Shown: piece by piece, positions 38,171 to 48,899 of the stretch
How positions within the stretch are numbered: position 1 is the stretch's first letter
Layout: each line of letters opens with the position of its first letter
DNA from: Rhodothalassium salexigens DSM 2132
Lineage (GTDB): Bacteria; Pseudomonadota; Alphaproteobacteria; Sphingomonadales; Rhodothalassiaceae
Reading direction: 5' to 3'
Assembly: GCF_004341375.1 (NCBI RefSeq)
Contig: NZ_SLXO01000006.1
Coordinates: 62,001-126,000 of the forward strand
DNA: 64,000 bases
Notes under the pieces: generated by a model
Told to the model about the DNA's origin: nothing
The model's input: the letters and a program-made list of their open reading frames with translations, nothing else
The model's database searches: none
Program-made: the position numbers and the translations under genes

Positions 38171-40051
38171 ATGCGTTTTCCGCCCCGCTTCCTCGACGAG
38201 ATCCGCGAGCGCGTGCCGCTGGCCGATGTGATCGGCCGGTCGGTCAAACTGGTGCGCGCCGGGCGCGAGTACAAGGGCCTGTGCCCGTTCCACAACGAGA
38301 AGACGCCGTCGTTCCACGTCATCCCCGAGAAGGGCTTCTATCACTGCTTCGGCTGCGGCGCGTCGGGCGACGTGATCACCTTCCTGACCGACCATGAGGG
38401 CCTGAGCTTCCCCGAAGCGGTCGAGCGGCTGGCCGCCGAAGCGGGGCTCGACCTGCCCAAGCCCGACCCCGAGACCGAACGGCGCGAGGCCCGCGCCGCC
38501 TCGCTCCACGACGTGATGGAGACGGCGGCGCGCTGGTATCAGGCGCAATTGACCGGCCCCGGCGGGCGCGAGGCGCGCGCCTATCTCGACCGGCGCGGCG
38601 TCTCGGCGGCAAGCGTCGAGGGCTTCCGCCTGGGTGTCGCGCCGGCGCAGCGCACCGCGCTCAAGGAGGCGCTCAGCGCGCGCGGGGTCAGCGAGGGGCA
38701 GATGGTCGAGGCCGGGCTGCTGATCCGCCCCGAAGACGGCGGCGCCGGCTACGACCGGTTCCGCAACCGGCTGATGTTCCCGATCGCCGACGGCCGCGGC
38801 CGGGTGATCGCGTTCGGCGGCCGGGCGCTCGACGGCCACGCCAAGGCCAAGTACCTCAATTCGCCCGAGACGCCGCTGTTCCATAAGGGCCACGCGCTCT
38901 ACAATCTGGACAAGGCACGCCGCGCCGCCCATGACGCGCGCGAGATCGTCGTCGTCGAAGGCTATATGGACGTGATCGCGCTCGCCGACGCCGGCATCGC
39001 CCAGGCGGTCGCACCGCTTGGCACCGCGCTGACGCCCGAGCAATTGACCCTTTTGTGGCGGCTGGTGCCCGAACCCGTCTTGTGCTTCGACGGCGACAGT
39101 GCCGGCCTGCGCGCCGCCCACCGGGCGATCGAGCGCGCATTGCCGGTGCTGAAGCCCGGCGCCAGCCTGTCGTTTGCGCTGCTGCCCGAGGGCCAGGACC
39201 CCGACGACCTGGTGCGCCGCAGCGGGCCCGAGGCCATGCGCCGCCTGCTCGACCGGGCGACGCCGCTGGTGGATCTGTTGTGGCGCTTCGAGACCGCCGA
39301 GGCGCGCCTCGACACGCCCGAACGCCGCGCCGGCGCCGAACGCCAGCTGTTCGCCAAGCTCGCCGAGATCGAAGACGAGAAGGTCCGGCACTTTTATCAT
39401 AAGGAAATCGGCGCCCGGTTCCGCCGCCTGTTCCGTGACCTGCAATGGCGCCAGCGCGGCGCCGGCGGGCGCGGCGGCGGCCGAGACAATGGCCGCGCCG
39501 GCGGCTGGCGGAGCGGGACCGGCGGCGCGCCCGGCCACCGCGCCCTGGCGCTGCCCGAGGCCGACCGGGCGGCGCAGATGGTGCTGTTGACCCTGCTCAA
39601 CCACCCCGCCCTGCTGGCCCATCATGACGAACAGGTGGCCGCCCTGCGCTTCGCCGATGCCGAGCTCAACGGGCTCAAGAACGCGGTGCTCGACGCCTGG
39701 ACACGCCTGCCGCATCTTGATCGCACGCACCTGCGCGCCCATCTGTCGTCAGACGGTTGGGCGGAGACCGTGGCGCGCCTCGATGATGCGCCCGCGCTCG
39801 CTCCCGTCTGGCAGGCCCGGCCCGACGCCGCCCTGGCGGATGCTGAGTTGGGCCTGACCCATGCGATGACCCTGGTGCGGTCGGCCGCGCTGCGCGCAGA
39901 ACTGGATGCGCTCAGCCGGACGCCGCTGGATGATCTGACCTCGACCGACATGGAGCGCATGCGCATTTTGCAAACTGAATTGGCGAGCTTGAGCGAGTCT
40001 CCGCCAGAGTTGCGCAGTTTCGGGGTCGCATCGGGTCGCGAATCAAGTTAG
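38171..40051 (+). CDS. dnaG: DNA primase
   Basis: 626 residues. The N-terminal CHC2 zinc finger uses Cys38, His41, Cys59 and Cys62 (LCPFHNEKTPSF and YHCFGCGASGDV). The RNA-polymerase/Toprim core includes IAFGGRALDG, KYLNSPETPLFHKG, VVEGYMDVIALADAG and the acidic LCFDGDSAGLRAAHRAIE. A Gly/Arg-rich linker (~435-460) separates the core from the helicase-binding C-terminal domain. DnaG synthesises primers for replication. It begins the dnaG-rpoD pair; rpoD follows after 73 bases. Confidence 0.96.
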   Translation: MRFPPRFLDEIRERVPLADVIGRSVKLVRAGREYKGLCPFHNEKTPSFHVIPEKGFYHCFGCGASGDVITFLTDHEGLSFPEAVERLAAEAGLDLPKPDPETERREARAASLHDVMETAARWYQAQLTGPGGREARAYLDRRGVSAASVEGFRLGVAPAQRTALKEALSARGVSEGQMVEAGLLIRPEDGGAGYDRFRNRLMFPIADGRGRVIAFGGRALDGHAKAKYLNSPETPLFHKGHALYNLDKARRAAHDAREIVVVEGYMDVIALADAGIAQAVAPLGTALTPEQLTLLWRLVPEPVLCFDGDSAGLRAAHRAIERALPVLKPGASLSFALLPEGQDPDDLVRRSGPEAMRRLLDRATPLVDLLWRFETAEARLDTPERRAGAERQLFAKLAEIEDEKVRHFYHKEIGARFRRLFRDLQWRQRGAGGRGGGRDNGRAGGWRSGTGGAPGHRALALPEADRAAQMVLLTLLNHPALLAHHDEQVAALRFADAELNGLKNAVLDAWTRLPHLDRTHLRAHLSSDGWAETVARLDDAPALAPVWQARPDAALADAELGLTHAMTLVRSAALRAELDALSRTPLDDLTSTDMERMRILQTELASLSESPPELRSFGVASGRESS

Positions 40052-40124
40052 TTAACGCGAATTATGCGAGTCGGCTTTACAAGTCGACCGGTTGGTTCCT
40101 CATCCCATGAGAGATCGGCAACCC

Positions 40125-42260
<2,136 letters not shown>

Positions 42261-42279
42261 TCGGCAGCGGACCGACACT

Positions 42280-42325
42280 GGGCAGGGCGCGCCGGCGGCC
42301 CAAGCGACCGCCACCCGCCCTGCCC
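42280..42325 (+). terminator. Hairpin after rpoD, possible terminator
   Basis: GGGCAGGGCG (42280-42289) pairs perfectly with CGCCCTGCCC (42316-42325) across a 26-base GC-rich loop, 20 bases after the rpoD stop and between convergent rpoD and glpD. There is no T run, so termination is uncertain. Confidence 0.4.
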
Positions 42326-42407
42326 CGCACCGCCTTGTGTCTGTCGGCATTGGGGCGGGCCGATGCGGCAGCGGTGTTTACGTCGGGCCTTGGGCGGTGG
42401 TTCTCCG

Positions 42408-44168
42408 CTACGGCGCGTCGGATGCGGCCGGCACCCGATCCGGGGCAGCCGGCCGGTGGGCGGCGATCCAGTGCGCCACGTCACGCGCCGCCGCCGGGCT
42501 CAGCCGCAGGCCAAGCTTGGTGCGCCGCCACAGGAAATCGTCGGCCGAGCGAACCCATTCCCACGCCACCGCATAGGCCAGTTCGGCCTCGTAGAGCCCG
42601 GTGCCGAAATGCCGGCCCAAGTCCGCCATGGCCGCCGCGCCGGCCACGATGCGGTCGGCCCGGCTGCCATAGGCGCGTGCCAACCGCCGGGCGAGCGCCG
42701 GGTCGAGCCACGGATGCCGGGCCGCGAACGCCGCCGCCCAACGCTCGAAATCGGTGCCCAGGTCGCCGCCCGGCAGACAGGCGGCATGGGTCCAGCGCCC
42801 GCCGGGGATCGCCATCGCCGTAGCCAGCCGGTCGAGCGCGGTCTCGGCCAGATGGCGATAGCCGGTCAGCTTGCCGCCATAGACGGTGAGCAGCGGCGGC
42901 GCACCGGCGGGCGCCTCCAGATCGAGCGCATAATCGCGGCTGGCCGACGCCGCCGTCCCCGCCGTCTCGGCCGCCTCGGCATAGAGCGGCCGGACCCCGG
43001 CATAGGACCAGACCACCTGATCGGGCGTCACCGGCTGGCGGAAATAGCCGCTGACGGCGGCGCACAGATAGCCGATCTCGGCCGCGCTGGCCTGCGGGGT
43101 GCCCATGTCGGCGCCCACATCCTGGTCGGTGGTGCCGATCAGGGTGAACTCGCCCTCATAGGGGATCGCGAACACCACCCGACCGTCGTCGTTCTGGAAC
43201 AGATAGGCGCTGTCATGGTCGAACAGCCGGCGGGTGACGATGTGGCTGCCCTTGACCAGACGCAGCGGCGCGGCGCCGGGGCGCCCCAGCACGCGCTCCA
43301 GCACCTGCCCGGCCCAGGGCCCGGCGGCATTGACCAGCGCGCGCGCCCGCACCATCGGCCCGGCAGCCCCCCGATCCGAGACCCCGGCGCCCACGCGCCC
43401 GCCCGGCTCGCCGCGCGCGGCGCCCCCCACGCCCTCCGACGCCACGTCTGTGACCCAAAGCCGCCAAAGCCGCCCGTCGCGCACGGCGGCGGTGCAGCGG
43501 GTGCGCGGCGCGATGGTGGCGCCACGGTCGGCGGCGTCGCGCGCGGTCAACACCGCCAGGCGGTTGTCCTCGGCCCAGCCGTCCCAATAGGCGAAGGCGC
43601 GACCCAGCCCGGCCTTGAGCGGCCCGCCGGCGGCGTCGCGGCGCAGGTCGAGCGCCCGCGCCCCCGGCAACGAGCGCCGACCGCCCAGCCGGTCATAGAG
43701 AAACAGCCCCAATCGGATCATCCAGGCCGGCCGCTGGCCGCGCCCCTGGGGCAGCACGAAGCGCAACGGCCAAACGATGTGCGGCGCGGTGGCCAGCAGG
43801 ATGTCGCGCTCGCGCAAGGACGCGCGCACCAGCTTGAAGGCGTACTGTTCCAGATAGCGCAGCCCGCCATGGGCGAGCTTGGTGCTGGCCGACGAGGTGG
43901 CACCGCCCAGATCGCCGGCCTCGCACAGATAGACCGACAAACCCCGCCCGGCCGCGTCGCGCGCGATGCCGACGCCGTTGATGCCGCCGCCGATGATCGC
44001 CAGGTCATAAACCGGTGGGTCACAAACCGATCGAGCCTCGCCGCCCCCCTCGCAGGCTGCCTGACCAATTGCCTGGTAAGCGCGGCCCGGATTTGCGCCG
44101 GAGGGCCGGTCGGTGCCGCGCTGGGAGTGAATACGCGTATCCGCCATCGCCTTGTCGCCGCCGGGCAT
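42408..44168 (-). CDS. glpD: Glycerol-3-phosphate dehydrogenase, aerobic, FAD-dependent
   Basis: 586 residues. The FAD site is DLAIIGGGINGVGIARDAAG (~55-74), followed by SSASTKLAHGGLRYLEQ, the catalytic-region KGSHIV and FAIPYEGEFTLIGTTD, and YGGKLTGYRHLAE. GlpD oxidises glycerol-3-phosphate to DHAP and passes electrons to the quinone pool at the inner membrane. The start at 44168 has GAGG seven bases upstream; an ATG at 44147 is the alternative. An Arg/Gly-rich insertion (~240-265) separates two parts of the substrate domain. No glycerol kinase or facilitator gene is nearby. Confidence 0.94.
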   Translation of the reverse strand: MPGGDKAMADTRIHSQRGTDRPSGANPGRAYQAIGQAACEGGGEARSVCDPPVYDLAIIGGGINGVGIARDAAGRGLSVYLCEAGDLGGATSSASTKLAHGGLRYLEQYAFKLVRASLRERDILLATAPHIVWPLRFVLPQGRGQRPAWMIRLGLFLYDRLGGRRSLPGARALDLRRDAAGGPLKAGLGRAFAYWDGWAEDNRLAVLTARDAADRGATIAPRTRCTAAVRDGRLWRLWVTDVASEGVGGAARGEPGGRVGAGVSDRGAAGPMVRARALVNAAGPWAGQVLERVLGRPGAAPLRLVKGSHIVTRRLFDHDSAYLFQNDDGRVVFAIPYEGEFTLIGTTDQDVGADMGTPQASAAEIGYLCAAVSGYFRQPVTPDQVVWSYAGVRPLYAEAAETAGTAASASRDYALDLEAPAGAPPLLTVYGGKLTGYRHLAETALDRLATAMAIPGGRWTHAACLPGGDLGTDFERWAAAFAARHPWLDPALARRLARAYGSRADRIVAGAAAMADLGRHFGTGLYEAELAYAVAWEWVRSADDFLWRRTKLGLRLSPAAARDVAHWIAAHRPAAPDRVPAASDAP

Positions 44169-44475
44169 GCGCCAGCCTCGCGCCCTCGATAGGTACAGTC
44201 TGCGGTCTTTACTCGCATATATGGTATCATCAGTGCCAAAACGGACGAAAAAGAAAAGAAATCGCCGGGCGACATGGTCCCCTTGGCCGGTACGCTCGGC
44301 GCGGCCCGACAGGCGGATGACCAGCCCGGACCGCGAAGACGGTCTCGCCCATGGCCGTCGGCGCCCGGCGAACGCTGGGTGGGTGTAAAGCTGTGCGGAT
44401 TTTCATTTGCTCCGTTTTCGACCGCGCTTAAGGTGCGGTCGCAGGGGCCGCCACCATGCGAGGGAACGCACGGCC
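44169..44475. other. Intergenic region between divergent glpD and the GH13 gene
   Basis: 307 bases. An AT-rich stretch at 44200-44265 is likely to hold promoters, but no -35/-10 pair is convincing. CGACCGC (44419-44425) and GCGGTCG (44435-44441) form a 7-bp hairpin in the leader of the GH13 gene. Confidence 0.5.
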
Positions 44476-46245
44476 ATGACCACGCCCGACCATTGGGGCC
44501 ACCCCGCCCCGGGGCCAACCCCGGCAGGCTTGGGCCGCAACCGGCCGACCGACGCCGGCACCAAGGCGCCGGCCGGCTCCCTGGACGCGCGCGCGACCCC
44601 GGGGCGCGACTGGTGGCAGGGCGCGGTGATCTACCATGTCTATCCGCGCAGCTTTCTGGACACCAATGGCGACGGCATCGGCGATCTGGCCGGCATCATC
44701 GGGCGGCTCGACTATATCGCCGCGCTCGGCGTCGACGGCTTATGGGTGTCGCCGTTCTTCCGCTCGCCGATGCGCGATTTCGGCTATGACGTGTCGGACT
44801 ATCGCGACGTGGACCCGATGTTCGGCACGCTCGAAGACGCCGACGCGCTGATCGAGGCCACCCACGCCCGCGGGCTCAAGCTGATCATCGATCTGGTGTT
44901 GTCGCACACCTCCGACCGCCACGCCTGGTTTCAGGAAAGCCGCGCCAGCCGCACCAACGCCAAGGCCGACTGGTATGTCTGGGCCGATCCGCGCGCCGAC
45001 GGTTCGCCGCCCAACAACTGGCAGTCCTTCTTCGGCGGCCCGGCCTGGACCTGGGGCACCCGGCGCCACCAATACTATCTGCACAATTTCCTGCCCGAAC
45101 AGCCGGACCTGAACCTGCACAGCCCGGAGGTGCAGAAAGAGCTGCTCGACGTGGCGCGCTTCTGGCTCGAACGCGGGGTCGACGGGTTCCGCCTCGACGT
45201 GGCGAATTTCTACTTCCACGACCCGCTGCTGCGCGACAACCCCGCCGCCCCCGACGTGCCGGCGGACACCCGGCCCTATTATCGCCAGCGCCATGTCTAC
45301 GACAAATCGCGCCCCGAAAATCTGGCGTTTCTCGAACGGCTGCGGGCGTTGCTCGACGCCTATGACGGGCGCATGGCGGTGGCCGAAATCGAGGACGACG
45401 ACCCGCTCGCCCGCACCGCTGAATACACCCAAGGACACACGCGCCTGCACACCGCCTACAACTTCGTCTATCTGGGCCATGGCGGCGCGCTCGACGGGCG
45501 CACGCTCACCCAGCCGCTCAAGGACTGGGGGCAGCACGGGGCCGCTTCCTGGCCCAGTTGGGCGTTTTCCAACCATGACGTGCCCCGGGTCGCCAGCCGC
45601 TTCGGCGGCGACCCGGACCAGGCGGCCCTGCCCAGGCTCTATCTGGCGATCCTGTTGACCCTGCAAGGCACGGTGTTTCTCTATCAGGGCGAGGAGTTGG
45701 GCCTGGCCCAGGCGGATGTGCCCTATGAGCGGCTTCAGGACCCCGAGGCGATCAAGTCGTGGCCGCAAACACTGGGCCGCGACGGCGCGCGCACGCCCAT
45801 GCCCTGGTCGGCCGACGCCCCCCATGCGGGCTTTTCCGACGCCGAGCCCTGGCTGCCGGTCGCCCCCCAACACCGCGCCCTGGCGGTCGACCGGCAGGAG
45901 GCCGACGCCGTCTCGACGCTGCACGTCACCCGCGCCTTGCTGCGCTTGCGCCGCGCCCACCCGGCCCTGGTGCGCGGCCGGCTCCACCTGCTCGACCTGG
46001 CCGACCCGGTGGTCGGGTTCGTGCGGTGCCTGGATGCCGAGGCCGGCCCAGCCCCCGACGCCACCGAGGACCATGACCCGCGCCCGGTGCTCGCCGCCTT
46101 CAACCTGTCCGACCGGCCGCAAACCTTCCGCCACCCGGCGTTCGCCGGCGCGACACCGTTGGCTGGCCCGCTGACTGGCCAGATCGACGGCGACACCGTG
46201 ACCCTGCCGCCCTGGGGCGGGCTCTGGGCGATCCGTCCGCACTGA
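44476..46245 (+). CDS. Alpha-glucosidase, glycoside hydrolase family 13
   Basis: 589 residues from the ATG at 44476 (GAGGGAA upstream). After a ~40-residue disordered start comes the catalytic (beta/alpha)8 barrel: AVIYHVYPRSFLDTNGDGIGD (50-70), with a DTNGDGIGD calcium-type loop; LIIDLVLSHTSDRH; the nucleophile Asp241 in GFRLDVANF; acid/base Glu304 in VAEIEDDD; and Asp368 in FSNHDVPR. This is the oligo-1,6-glucosidase/alpha-glucosidase group. No signal peptide, so it is cytoplasmic and probably acts on imported maltose-, sucrose- or trehalose-like oligosaccharides or on glucosylglycerol-type solutes. No sugar transporter is adjacent. Confidence 0.9.
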   Translation: MTTPDHWGHPAPGPTPAGLGRNRPTDAGTKAPAGSLDARATPGRDWWQGAVIYHVYPRSFLDTNGDGIGDLAGIIGRLDYIAALGVDGLWVSPFFRSPMRDFGYDVSDYRDVDPMFGTLEDADALIEATHARGLKLIIDLVLSHTSDRHAWFQESRASRTNAKADWYVWADPRADGSPPNNWQSFFGGPAWTWGTRRHQYYLHNFLPEQPDLNLHSPEVQKELLDVARFWLERGVDGFRLDVANFYFHDPLLRDNPAAPDVPADTRPYYRQRHVYDKSRPENLAFLERLRALLDAYDGRMAVAEIEDDDPLARTAEYTQGHTRLHTAYNFVYLGHGGALDGRTLTQPLKDWGQHGAASWPSWAFSNHDVPRVASRFGGDPDQAALPRLYLAILLTLQGTVFLYQGEELGLAQADVPYERLQDPEAIKSWPQTLGRDGARTPMPWSADAPHAGFSDAEPWLPVAPQHRALAVDRQEADAVSTLHVTRALLRLRRAHPALVRGRLHLLDLADPVVGFVRCLDAEAGPAPDATEDHDPRPVLAAFNLSDRPQTFRHPAFAGATPLAGPLTGQIDGDTVTLPPWGGLWAIRPH

Positions 46246-46662
46246 CCGACGCCCGGCGCGGTCGCGCCCCCGCCTCCGGCACGCCTCGTCCATTGATCGA
46301 ACACCCGTTCGATTTAGACAAATGCTATCTGCGCACGCCGCCCCGAAATCCACCAACAAGGCGCCGATGGCGGGGTTAAGCGCCAAAGCGTCGACGCCCC
46401 CGCAAAACCTTTGCGCCCGTTCGTTCTCTGTGTGAACATCGCCCGCTTGACCGACGGACTGCTCGACCATGACGCGTCTTCCGCCCCCCTGCCTCGCCAC
46501 CCGTCCCGCCGCGCGCCCCGTGCCTCCGACGGCCGCCCCTGCCGCCGGCCGGGCGGCCCGCAGTGCATGGGCGCGGCGCCGATGCCGACACGGGCGCCAC
46601 ACGCATGGCGCGAGCGATCCGCCCCGCCCCCCGCGCGTTGAACACACCAGGTAAGAGCTGCG
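46246..46662. other. Intergenic region before the IclR-type regulator
   Basis: 417 bases without a credible gene. The first 70 bases include an 18-bp palindrome (listed separately); the rest is Pro/Arg/Ala-coding-like GC-rich sequence in several frames, without ribosome binding sites. Confidence 0.5.
46296..46313. promoter_or_regulatory. 18-bp perfect palindrome, candidate IclR-family operator
   Basis: ATCGAAC-ACCC-GTTCGAT. The GTTCGAT half-site matches the start of the known PcaR box of pseudomonads as I recall it (GTTCGATAATCGCAC). It lies 350 bases before the IclR-type regulator gene and 50 after the GH13 stop. Confidence 0.45.
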
Positions 46663-47457
46663 ATGAAACCGTCCTTGGCCCCCCGTTCCCCCGGCGAGAT
46701 CAGCGACCGGGATTATGTCAATTCCCTCGCCCGCGGGCTTGAGGTGATATGCGCCTTCACCCGCACCAGGCCGCGCATGACCTTGAGCGAAATCGCCCGC
46801 GCCACCGGCATGACCCGGGCGACCGTGCGGCGCTTTCTGCTGACCCTGGTGCGCGAGGGCTATGCCGAGACCGACGGCAAGTATTTCTCGTTGCGCCCGA
46901 AGGTGTTGGAACTGGGCTATTCGGCGCTGTCGTCCATAAGCTTCCTCGATGTGGCGCAACCGATCCTGACCCGGCTGGCCGAGACGTTGCGCGAGTCCTG
47001 CTTTCTGGCGGTTCTGAGCGGCCACGATCTGTTCTATGTGGCGCGCGCCAACGCCGACCGGCTGGTCAATGTGGGCATCTCGGTGGGCACCCGGGTGCCC
47101 GCCTACAGCGTCTCCACCGGCCGGATGCTGCTGGCCGCCCTGCCCGAGGACGCCTTGCACGCCTATCTCGACCAGGTGACCCTGACCAAGCTGACACCCA
47201 ACACCGTCACCTCCAAGGTCAAGCTGCGCAGCCTGGTCGAAGACGCCCGGCGTCAGGACTATTGCATCGTCGACCAGGAGATGGAGGAGGGGCTGGCGGC
47301 GATCTCGGTGCCGGTGCGCGACGGCCAGGGCACGGTGATCGCCGCGCTCAACGTCTGCTGCCCGGCGACACGGATCACGCCGGCGGATATGGGCGGACGC
47401 ATCCTGACCGAGTTACGCACCGCCTCGCAAAGGATCACCGCCGCCCTGCAGCACTGA
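46663..47457 (+). CDS. IclR-family transcriptional regulator, PcaR/PobR-like
   Basis: 264 residues: a winged helix (YVNSLARGLEVICAF, LSEIARATGMTRATVRRFL, GKYFSLRPKVLELGYSAL) and the IclR effector-binding domain (ESCFLAVLSGHDLFYVAR, YSVSTGRMLLAAL, QEMEEGLAAISVPVRD). The sequence fits the PcaR/PobR subgroup, which controls aromatic (protocatechuate/4-hydroxybenzoate) catabolism. No pca or pob genes occur in the window, so its targets lie elsewhere or the role differs. Low-GC DNA begins about 150 bases downstream. Confidence 0.9.
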   Translation: MKPSLAPRSPGEISDRDYVNSLARGLEVICAFTRTRPRMTLSEIARATGMTRATVRRFLLTLVREGYAETDGKYFSLRPKVLELGYSALSSISFLDVAQPILTRLAETLRESCFLAVLSGHDLFYVARANADRLVNVGISVGTRVPAYSVSTGRMLLAALPEDALHAYLDQVTLTKLTPNTVTSKVKLRSLVEDARRQDYCIVDQEMEEGLAAISVPVRDGQGTVIAALNVCCPATRITPADMGGRILTELRTASQRITAALQH

Positions 47458-47486
47458 GCGCCACAAGCCTGACGCGACACCGGCGC

Positions 47487-47561
47487 CCGGCCCTGACACC
47501 CCACCAGCGAGCAAATCCGACGAGACCCGCCCACCGCTCGAAACCGTCCGGCCCTGACACC
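47487..47561. repeat. Short direct repeat CCGGCCCTGACACC
   Basis: The 14-bp sequence occurs at 47487-47500 and at 47548-47561 in the non-coding stretch after the IclR gene, just before the low-GC island. Function unknown. Confidence 0.6.
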
Positions 47562-47690
47562 GCATCGGGCACGGGACCGGCGCGACATGCCCGACCAGCC
47601 AAACTTCCCCAGCGGAGGGAAACAAGAAGCATTAACCATCAACGCTCGGGACCGAGGGTCTTTTCACAGATTTGAGTGGCGCACCAAGCT

Positions 47691-48677
47691 CTACTCATCA
47701 ATAATTCCAACAAGGATCATTCGTGTTGGTTCCTGCGCACGATCGCGAACGCAATTGACCCGAACAAAAGTCTGTTCATTTTTCATCTCCTGAACAATCC
47801 TGTCCGTTAAATTTCCCTTTAAATCCGCCGGAACACTAAAGGTAATAAGGTCCCGAGAATCAGCCAAACGCAACTTTCCCCACCCTGTCTCTTTATTGTA
47901 TTGAACAATATCCACACGGATAGATGTAATTTGATCATCGACTTTTGAGACGATGACGTCCTCTGCCATTTCTCGGTCTAAATAGAGAAAGCGTTGAGCT
48001 TTCCCGTCGCGCGATTCATCGAAAATCTCAACAGTATACGCCGATACACGAAGTACTGTTGCCATTTCCGCGACAAGTGGCGCCGCCATTGCCAAGAGCT
48101 TCTCTTGCTGCGCACCATCTATGCGTTTCATTTGATCCTCAACGGGCTCAAGCATCTTTTCCCGCTCAAGCTCCGCGATGCGACGCTCAAGGACTTTTTT
48201 GCTATAATCATTAGAATCTTTTAGATCTTGGCGTTGCTGATCAACTATTTCAAGAGCTTTTTTTAAGGACTCGCTATCACTTTCTTTGATGCGCCCTAAT
48301 TCCTCAACCACCTGCGCATGACGGTCCAGCACGTCACGAACTTGAGAATCGCTCGACTTTCCAAGAATGCGCTCGAATACATAGGACATAAGGTACCCCA
48401 CTGGGACATTAACGAAAGCCTCAGCGGCCACCACAGCAAGCGGGACCAATATTGTAATATCGAAAGAACCATTCTGATGCGTAGCCAAAAGGGCATTCGT
48501 ATTTGTTTTCGCAGTAATTTTTTTGTTAAAACGCCCATAATTCTGGAACTGCATCAACTTCACTATTAACCTTGCAGCAGCGTACTGAAATCTTGCCGCC
48601 TCATAAAAATTTAATTGATGCTCTGCTGCAAGAGCTCCCTCAAAATGAAACCTGATCTTTTCCAAAACAGCCCCCAA
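47691..48677 (-). CDS. Orphan low-GC protein with hydrophobic segment and coiled coil
   Basis: 328 codons of visibly AT-richer DNA (mid-40s percent G+C by eye against ~70% around it) and different codon use (TTT, AAA, GAA, ATT common), so probably acquired. Function not recognised. Residues 8-60: FHFEGALAAEHQLNFYEAAR then a helical region; GSFDITILVPLAVVAA begins a hydrophobic segment (~70-103); ~110-200 is a strongly charged coiled coil; the last ~100 residues alternate like a beta domain. FEG/YE/GSF signatures recall a family of uncharacterised bacterial proteins, but I cannot name it with certainty. No ATG fits the N-terminus: TTG at 48677 or TTG at 48665, the latter with GGGGG upstream. 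Confidence 0.75.
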   Translation of the reverse strand: MGAVLEKIRFHFEGALAAEHQLNFYEAARFQYAAARLIVKLMQFQNYGRFNKKITAKTNTNALLATHQNGSFDITILVPLAVVAAEAFVNVPVGYLMSYVFERILGKSSDSQVRDVLDRHAQVVEELGRIKESDSESLKKALEIVDQQRQDLKDSNDYSKKVLERRIAELEREKMLEPVEDQMKRIDGAQQEKLLAMAAPLVAEMATVLRVSAYTVEIFDESRDGKAQRFLYLDREMAEDVIVSKVDDQITSIRVDIVQYNKETGWGKLRLADSRDLITFSVPADLKGNLTDRIVQEMKNEQTFVRVNCVRDRAQEPTRMILVGIIDE

Positions 48678-48899
48678 TTACGCCAAAATCACTTCAAAAA
48701 ACTGTTCTATCTGATGAACTTTTTGTCAACCTCAGAATGGCCTCACCGAACCAATGCCCAATGCCTTCACCATCACTCCAATGTGTTTTGCCAAAAAGCC
48801 AATACCGAGCCTCCATCTTAACATTTATTCTGCATTATTTTTAAGTAAATAAAGATATTTGATCTGAAAATAATTAAAGGTAAAAGGAAATCGATGCAA
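48678..48899. other. AT-rich upstream region of the orphan gene
   Basis: 222 bases, the most AT-rich in the window, between the orphan gene and the stop of the GT41 gene (both minus strand). TTGACA occurs on the minus strand (48729-48724) about 50 bases before the orphan's start, but the -10 is poor. Small plus-strand frames here lack ribosome binding sites. Confidence 0.5.

Noticed and set aside
48615-48821. A 68-codon plus-strand frame in the AT-rich region upstream of the orphan gene
   Set aside because: No ribosome binding site, unrecognisable product, and partly antisense to the start of the orphan gene.
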